Of a stretch of 10,327 nt of DNA, positions 6,283-10,327 are shown piece after piece (position 1 is the stretch's first letter; each line of letters begins with the position of its first letter). Origin of the DNA: Candidatus Heimdallarchaeota archaeon (GTDB lineage: Archaea > Asgardarchaeota > Heimdallarchaeia > Heimdallarchaeales > Kariarchaeaceae); contig JACZSS010000040.1 of NCBI GenBank assembly GCA_022574115.1, forward strand, positions 1 through 10,327, given 5' to 3'. The notes under the pieces are model-generated. The model searched no databases, was not told the origin of the DNA, and worked only from the letters and a program-made list of their open reading frames with translations. The translations under genes and the position numbers were made by a program.

Positions 6283-6816
6283 ATGATACGCAAAATGTTT
6301 CCAGAAGACATTGGTACATGGGCAAGAGAAAATCCAGACAGGCTAGGTATTCAGATAATGAGATTCATATTTGGGGCTCTGTGGCTCAGTCAGGGTTTAT
6401 CCAAAGTGTTTAAACGAGATAATGATATGTACAAGGATAACAATAAATTTTTAGATAATCTTAATTATATGAAGGACACCAATCCATATCCGGCAGTCGT
6501 TTCACTCCTGAACGAGGTTTTAATCCCGAATGTATCAGTGTTTTTAGTATTAGTTGTGATTACGGAATTATTGATTGGATTATCCCTGTCACTTGGTCTG
6601 CTCAGCAGGTTGGGATCTTTACTTGGTGGATTTATGGCGATTAATCTGTGGATACTTACACTTGGGTGGGGAGAGTGGATTTGGACGTATCCCCTGATTT
6701 TCTTCCCCCATGTTCTGCTCTTTTTATCGCATGTTGGAAAAGAAGTGGGAGTTGACCGCTTCTTATCTGAAAAGGAAAATTTTACAAACAAAAAATTAAT
6801 TAATCTTCTTATGTAA
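6283..6816 (+). CDS. DoxX-like family membrane protein
   Basis: 177-residue membrane protein. After an amphipathic N-terminus, the first helix (about residues 23-43) contains RFIFGALWLSQGLSKVF, the characteristic opening of DoxX/DoxD-like proteins (R-x-x-x-G-x-x-x-x-x-G-x-x-K). A loop of about 40 polar residues follows, and then three helices at about 82-150, containing ELLIGLSLSLGLLSRLG and GGFMAINLW, which are also typical of the family. Family members include the small subunit of thiosulfate:quinone oxidoreductase and proteins tied to redox homeostasis; most archaeal copies have no proven role, and no partner oxidoreductase gene is adjacent. It stands alone with its own promoter-like element. 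Its 3' end faces the deaminase gene with 26 bases between the two stops. Confidence 0.82.
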   Translation: MIRKMFPEDIGTWARENPDRLGIQIMRFIFGALWLSQGLSKVFKRDNDMYKDNNKFLDNLNYMKDTNPYPAVVSLLNEVLIPNVSVFLVLVVITELLIGLSLSLGLLSRLGSLLGGFMAINLWILTLGWGEWIWTYPLIFFPHVLLFLSHVGKEVGVDRFLSEKENFTNKKLINLLM

Positions 6817-6842
6817 TTTTCGGATCTTATTCAATATCATGC

Positions 6843-8219
6843 CTAGTCTATGTGGCTGAATAGTTCTGTAACCCTCTCAAGTAGCTCGTTGTATAGCTCT
6901 TCAACGTTGACATCAACGACTTCCCGATTTCTTACTCGCCATTTTCCATTTATCATCACATCAGTGACATCTGAGCTTTTGGCCGAGTAGACAAGTAGCG
7001 AATGAAGTGAGTTTTTTGATATGAGGGGTAATAAATGAGGTTTCTTGATATCAATTGCGATCAAATCTGCTTTTTTACCAACATCAAGACTACCAATTTC
7101 TTGCCAGCCCAAAACCTCAGCTCCTCCGGAAGTTGCCATTTTCAGAGTATTATACGCTCGTCCCGGTTTCTGATCGAGCTGACCCTTTTGTAACAAAGCA
7201 GTTATTTTTACAGTTTCAAACATGTCAAGTGTGTTATTGCTTGCTGGACCATCGGTTCCTAGACCCAATTTTATACCATGGTGGGCCATATCAGTAATTT
7301 TACTTACGTTGTTATCCAATTTCAAATTTGATATTGGATTTATCGATACCCCAACTCTCTGACTACTTAGAATATCCATATCCTTTTCATCGCATTCCAC
7401 TGCATGTGCAGCAATCATTTGATCATCGAGTATTCCAAGAGAATCTAGATATTGAGTTGGAGATTGAACATCATTTTTAATGGTGAAACCGTTATCTAAA
7501 GCATATTGCCTGATCATATCCATCTCATTCCTACTTTCAGCAAGATGAGTGTGCATATGAAGGGGTGGGAGACTCGAATTCTTGGCGTTGAAATTATTTT
7601 TGTATTCGTAAATTGATTGATATTCCTCTGAAGTCACTGTATAGGGTGCATGAGGGTTGATTGATATTCTAGTTAGATCGTCATTTTTGCCGTGCCAATC
7701 TTGGATCAAGCGTTCGTAACTTTCAAGCGTATTTACACCTGATATTATCGGTGGTCCAAGCATCGCCCTAATTCCAATTTCATCAAATGCTTTGGCTTCA
7801 GCTTCTGGATACCAATACATGGAATTAATGGTTGTAGTTCCAGATAATAAAGCCTCAATACTTGCAATTTTAGCCCCAATTTCAATATCTTTTGCCGTTA
7901 ACTTTGCCTCCAACGGCCAAATATATTCATTCAACCAAACATCGAGAGGAGATTCGTCCTCATATGCACGGAACAAGGTCATTCCTGCGTGAGTATGAGT
8001 ATTGATCAGTCCCGGCATAATAATGTGGCTATCAAAGACATCCACTTGTCGTCCATCAGTATTCAGATCTTTACCAATTGCCGTGATTACAGTATCGTCA
8101 ATGTTTATCATTGCATTCTCAACAATGCTTGGAATGCCCTGATTAAAATTCAGAATGAATTTAGCCTTTACTGTGTATTCCACATACCTTCTCTTGATGT
8201 TCTTTTCTAAATGTTTCAT
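6843..8219 (-). CDS. mtaD: 5'-deoxyadenosine / S-methylthioadenosine / S-adenosylhomocysteine deaminase
   Basis: 458-residue cytosolic amidohydrolase that hydrolytically deaminates adenosine-type by-products of SAM enzymes (MTA, SAH, 5'-deoxyadenosine) to the inosine forms. The metal site is complete: THTHAGM (H75, H77), HLAES (H225, with E228 as proton shuttle), AHAVE (H272) and LGTDGPASNNTLDMF (D323). Substrate-side motifs NPHAPYT (188-194) and NPISNLKL (294-301) match the MTA/SAH deaminase group rather than guanine deaminase or chlorohydrolases. Length is slightly above the usual 420-435 because of a basic N-terminal extension. ATG 8219 is the only early Met. It is divergent from the phosphorylase gene 137 bases away, whose product would use the deaminated nucleosides. 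The archaeal enzyme DadD of methanogens is the closest characterised type; which by-product is preferred cannot be read from sequence. Confidence 0.92.
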   Translation of the reverse strand: MKHLEKNIKRRYVEYTVKAKFILNFNQGIPSIVENAMINIDDTVITAIGKDLNTDGRQVDVFDSHIIMPGLINTHTHAGMTLFRAYEDESPLDVWLNEYIWPLEAKLTAKDIEIGAKIASIEALLSGTTTINSMYWYPEAEAKAFDEIGIRAMLGPPIISGVNTLESYERLIQDWHGKNDDLTRISINPHAPYTVTSEEYQSIYEYKNNFNAKNSSLPPLHMHTHLAESRNEMDMIRQYALDNGFTIKNDVQSPTQYLDSLGILDDQMIAAHAVECDEKDMDILSSQRVGVSINPISNLKLDNNVSKITDMAHHGIKLGLGTDGPASNNTLDMFETVKITALLQKGQLDQKPGRAYNTLKMATSGGAEVLGWQEIGSLDVGKKADLIAIDIKKPHLLPLISKNSLHSLLVYSAKSSDVTDVMINGKWRVRNREVVDVNVEELYNELLERVTELFSHID

Positions 8220-8356
8220 CTGCTATGAAAAATTATTAGTCACTTTGTTCCATAAAATTGGCGAGTAGACTGAATTAAGGGAATTACAGTGTTCGTGTTC
8301 TCATTTCTAGAATCACAAAAATCTTATTTGGCAGGACCAAGTAGCAACTTGAGCAA
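8220..8356. promoter_or_regulatory. Shared divergent promoter region of the deaminase and phosphorylase genes
   Basis: 137 bases between the two divergent starts. TATA-like elements by eye: on the minus strand CAATTTTATG (8251-8260), about 36 bases before ATG 8219; on the plus strand ATCTTATTT (8321-8329), about 32 bases before ATG 8357. Neither start has a strong Shine-Dalgarno. No clear operator palindrome was found. Confidence 0.35.
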
Positions 8357-9106
8357 ATGATTGGCATTATTGGTGGCTCTGGTTTTTATGATTTTATTGA
8401 ATCGGAGGAGAGTGAAAATATCAACACTCCATTTGGGGCTACAAAATATATGATTGGAAACGTTGCTGGAACAAACGTATGTTTTCTACCCCGACATGGC
8501 TCCCAACATTCAATAGCTCCATCACAGATAAATTATCGAGCAAACATTTTCGCTGCTCTCACACTTGGAGTAGAGTATATTATTGCTACAAATGCAGTAG
8601 GGAGTCTTAGAAAGGAATTTGAACCTGGTCTCCTTGCGGTGCCTAATGGGATTCTTGATTTTACCTCGGGTAGACAATCAACCTTCTTTGACGGCTCTAA
8701 TATCGAGATAAAGATAAAATCTGGAAAAATCCTTACCGGGGTGATTCATACAGATGTAACTGAAACATTATCTCATGTTATTCGCACTAAAATAATGACT
8801 GCAGCTACCAAGCTAGGCCATAAAATTTACAATGGTGGGACAATAGTTGTTTCTAATGGACCGAGATTTGAAACGCCTGCTGAAATCAAAAGTTATGCAA
8901 TTCTTGGAGCTGATTTTGTTGGCATGACATCAGCCCCTGAGGTATTTCTGGCTCGAGAATTGGATATTCCCTATGCCAGCCTTGCAGTCATCACCAATTA
9001 CGGTGCTGGCTTGCAAAATTCGGTGAATGCCGAGGAGGTATTCACATTGTTTAAGAACAGAATTAGCAGTGTAAAAGAAATAATCAAACTGGCAATATCT
9101 CAATAG
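8357..9106 (+). CDS. mtnP: MTAP-family nucleoside phosphorylase, probably 5'-methylthioinosine type
   Basis: 249-residue cytosolic phosphorylase of the MTAP/PNP (trimeric) family, which splits a nucleoside with phosphate into base and ribose-1-phosphate derivative. The phosphate-site turn GGSGFYD (6-12), FLPRHGSQH (43-51), INYRANIFAALTLGV (58-72) and ATNAVGSL (77-84) are all intact. Base-recognition positions are telling. GPRFETPAEI has Glu172 where human MTAP has Ser178, and VITNYGAG has Asn214 and Gly216 where MTAP has Asp220 and Asp222. Glu plus Asn is the pair of 6-oxopurine enzymes (PNP, and the methylthioinosine phosphorylase of Pseudomonas). A database would probably label it S-methyl-5'-thioadenosine phosphorylase. 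I favour methylthioinosine or 5'-deoxyinosine as substrate, which agrees with the deaminase next door. Length is normal. The gene converges on the radical SAM gene, with 90 bases between stops. Confidence 0.9.
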   Translation: MIGIIGGSGFYDFIESEESENINTPFGATKYMIGNVAGTNVCFLPRHGSQHSIAPSQINYRANIFAALTLGVEYIIATNAVGSLRKEFEPGLLAVPNGILDFTSGRQSTFFDGSNIEIKIKSGKILTGVIHTDVTETLSHVIRTKIMTAATKLGHKIYNGGTIVVSNGPRFETPAEIKSYAILGADFVGMTSAPEVFLARELDIPYASLAVITNYGAGLQNSVNAEEVFTLFKNRISSVKEIIKLAISQ

Positions 9107-9196
9107 TTGGTGTTGTGTCTAGCTAATGCAATCGTAGGATTCCGCACAGACCACATCAAATATCCTGATTTTCATGATTTATAATCTGTGACAAAA

Positions 9197-10099
9197 TCAA
9201 TTTGTACAGACCATGCCTTCCATCCTACAAGTCCAGCATGCAAGTTGTTTCATTTTATATGGTTTGAAACTATCAGTTAAGTTATCAGACATTTTTGCCT
9301 CGTCATCATTGACAAGAATGGGACAAACCCAAGTACCTCGTTCAGTAACCATACGACATTTTGAACATTGTAAGTCGTTATAATCATAATCGGTGAAACA
9401 TTCCAAGGTAAACAACTCGCTTTTCACATACGGTCTATCTCGGTCTGCTTCTCTGCCAATTCGTAGTTGAGGAATAATTTTGAGCTTCTGTTTTTCTTCT
9501 GGGATCCCGTATCCTACTAGGAGGTCTTTAAATTGAGATTCAATTTGGTCGGACTCAAGTAAGGACCAGGATCTCATCGCTGTAATTATAGGATTAAATC
9601 CTACCGCGATTAGATTTTTCGTTCCCCTCTCTGCTCTCTCAAATGCTTTCTTCCCTCTGATTATATCATTTGACACCTTGTTTGGACCATCAAATGAGAC
9701 TCTAAACTCAAGGTGATACTCACTGCTTTCATTAATTAATTTCAGTTTACGAGCAATATTTTTTGTAATTGTTGTCGCATTGGTAAGGACCGTGACATCT
9801 CCATGCATAATTGCTACTTCAAACATCTCTAGGAGATTTGGATTGATAAATGGTTCACCGCCGGTGAAATAGATATCAATTTTTTTATATCCGGCTGAAA
9901 TGGCTTCTTGCAATTGTCTGTTAAAGGTGTCCATCTCTAGGAATGGATGTTGATTAGCGGTTGGACTACTTTCCACATAACAATGGGTACATTCGAGATT
10001 GCATTTGCTACCTGTAAAGAACCACAATACAAAGTCTCCATGCTCTTTAGCTAAAAATGGGACCGAGTATATATTTTTTTGTTGTTTGGGGAAGGACAT
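9197..10099 (-). CDS. Radical SAM protein with Cys-rich SPASM-like C-terminal domain
   Basis: 300 residues from ATG 10099 (an adjacent TTG at 10102 is a less likely start). The radical SAM [4Fe-4S] motif is CNLECTHC (C33, C37, C40), followed by FTGGEPF (78-84), which contacts the SAM amino group, and VLTNAT with RVSFDGP further on. The C-terminal part carries seven cysteines in two groups, C234-x10-C245-x2-C248-x10-C259 and C288-x2-C291-x6-C298, which suggests one or two auxiliary iron-sulfur clusters as in SPASM or twitch domains. The spacing is not the textbook SPASM pattern. No precursor peptide or modification partner is seen nearby, so the substrate is open: peptide or protein modification and small-molecule chemistry are both possible. 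Such enzymes release 5'-deoxyadenosine, which the neighbouring deaminase and phosphorylase could recycle. Confidence 0.9.
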   Translation of the reverse strand: MSFPKQQKNIYSVPFLAKEHGDFVLWFFTGSKCNLECTHCYVESSPTANQHPFLEMDTFNRQLQEAISAGYKKIDIYFTGGEPFINPNLLEMFEVAIMHGDVTVLTNATTITKNIARKLKLINESSEYHLEFRVSFDGPNKVSNDIIRGKKAFERAERGTKNLIAVGFNPIITAMRSWSLLESDQIESQFKDLLVGYGIPEEKQKLKIIPQLRIGREADRDRPYVKSELFTLECFTDYDYNDLQCSKCRMVTERGTWVCPILVNDDEAKMSDNLTDSFKPYKMKQLACWTCRMEGMVCTN

Positions 10100-10126
10100 C
10101 AAGAATCACTTCTACGTATGAAAGTC

Positions 10127-10136
10127 AAATATTTTC
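10127..10136 (-). promoter_or_regulatory. Putative TATA box of the radical SAM gene
   Basis: The minus strand reads AAAATATTTG, centred about 32 bases before ATG 10099, so initiation would leave a leader of only a few bases. It lies in the 99-base gap after the upstream partial gene and suggests separate transcription. Confidence 0.35.
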
Positions 10137-10198
10137 ACATATCAGTTTATGTATTGCTGTGAGGTCGAGTATTAACAAACAAAGAATATTCCCACAAA

Positions 10199-10327
10199 TT
10201 ATACTTGAATCGAATTTGTAGATTGTTTCAGCTCGTCATGCAACCAAATTAGATAAACTGGGAGATACTCCAATAGCAGTACTATTTCATTCTCCTCCCA
10301 GATTCCAGAACTATCATACTTGATGTA
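10199..10327 (-). CDS. C-terminal fragment of an unidentified gene entering from the right edge
   Basis: The minus strand is open from the window edge to TAA at 10199-10201, giving 42 residues (for example GIWEENEIVLLLEYLPVYLI, then WLHDELKQ). The composition looks coding, with an amphipathic helix near the end, but 42 codons are too few to name a family. The alternative is a chance open frame. On the plus strand only very short frames exist here. Confidence 0.4.
   Translation of the reverse strand, partial: YIKYDSSGIWEENEIVLLLEYLPVYLIWLHDELKQSTNSIQV

Noticed and set aside
9107..9196. Intrinsic terminator between the convergent phosphorylase and radical SAM genes
   Set aside because: No stem-loop or strong T tract seen on either strand.

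Overview
This is a low-GC window of about 10.3 kb that reads as archaeal. TATA-like elements sit about 25-35 bases upstream of several genes, which suggests leaderless or short-leader transcripts. A strong Shine-Dalgarno is used inside the one clear two-gene operon, and GTG or TTG starts occur. The S-adenosylmethionine by-product salvage enzymes are of kinds common in archaea. An Asgard lineage (Heimdallarchaeia-like) or a member of the Nitrososphaeria would fit, but nothing here decides between them. No rRNA, tRNA, CRISPR array, insertion sequence or phage gene was seen.

Left part (1-3300, minus strand): the N-terminal two thirds of a sodium:neurotransmitter-symporter (SNF) family transporter runs off the left edge. 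A spacer follows that holds a probable frameshifted small gene. Then comes a tightly coupled pair: a polytopic membrane protein of about 12 helices, followed by a membrane-anchored endonuclease/exonuclease/phosphatase (EEP) domain protein. The order, polytopic membrane part then EEP part, is that of the eukaryotic GPI-lipid remodelling protein CWH43/PGAP2IP, here as two genes.

Middle part (3300-4340): about 1 kb with no intact gene of normal size. It holds what look like gene remains: a PadR-like winged-helix piece, an alpha/beta-hydrolase piece, a short coiled-coil reading frame, a 40-bp tandem duplication, and a decayed reading frame that changes frame twice.

Surface protein block (4344-6816, plus strand): a secreted, tail-anchored cupredoxin-fold protein that lacks the copper-binding cysteine and carries a Ser/Thr stalk made of 66-bp repeats; a membrane-anchored six-bladed TolB-like (PD40) propeller; and a DoxX-like membrane protein.

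Right part (6843-10327): a 5'-deoxyadenosine/MTA/SAH deaminase (mtaD/dadD type, minus) is divergently arranged with an MTAP-family phosphorylase (plus). The phosphorylase's base-recognition residues are of the 6-oxopurine (inosine) kind. The two make a coherent deaminate-then-phosphorolyse route. A radical SAM enzyme with a cysteine-rich C-terminal domain follows convergently; such enzymes produce 5'-deoxyadenosine, a likely substrate of the deaminase. A short C-terminal fragment of another minus-strand gene reaches the right edge.
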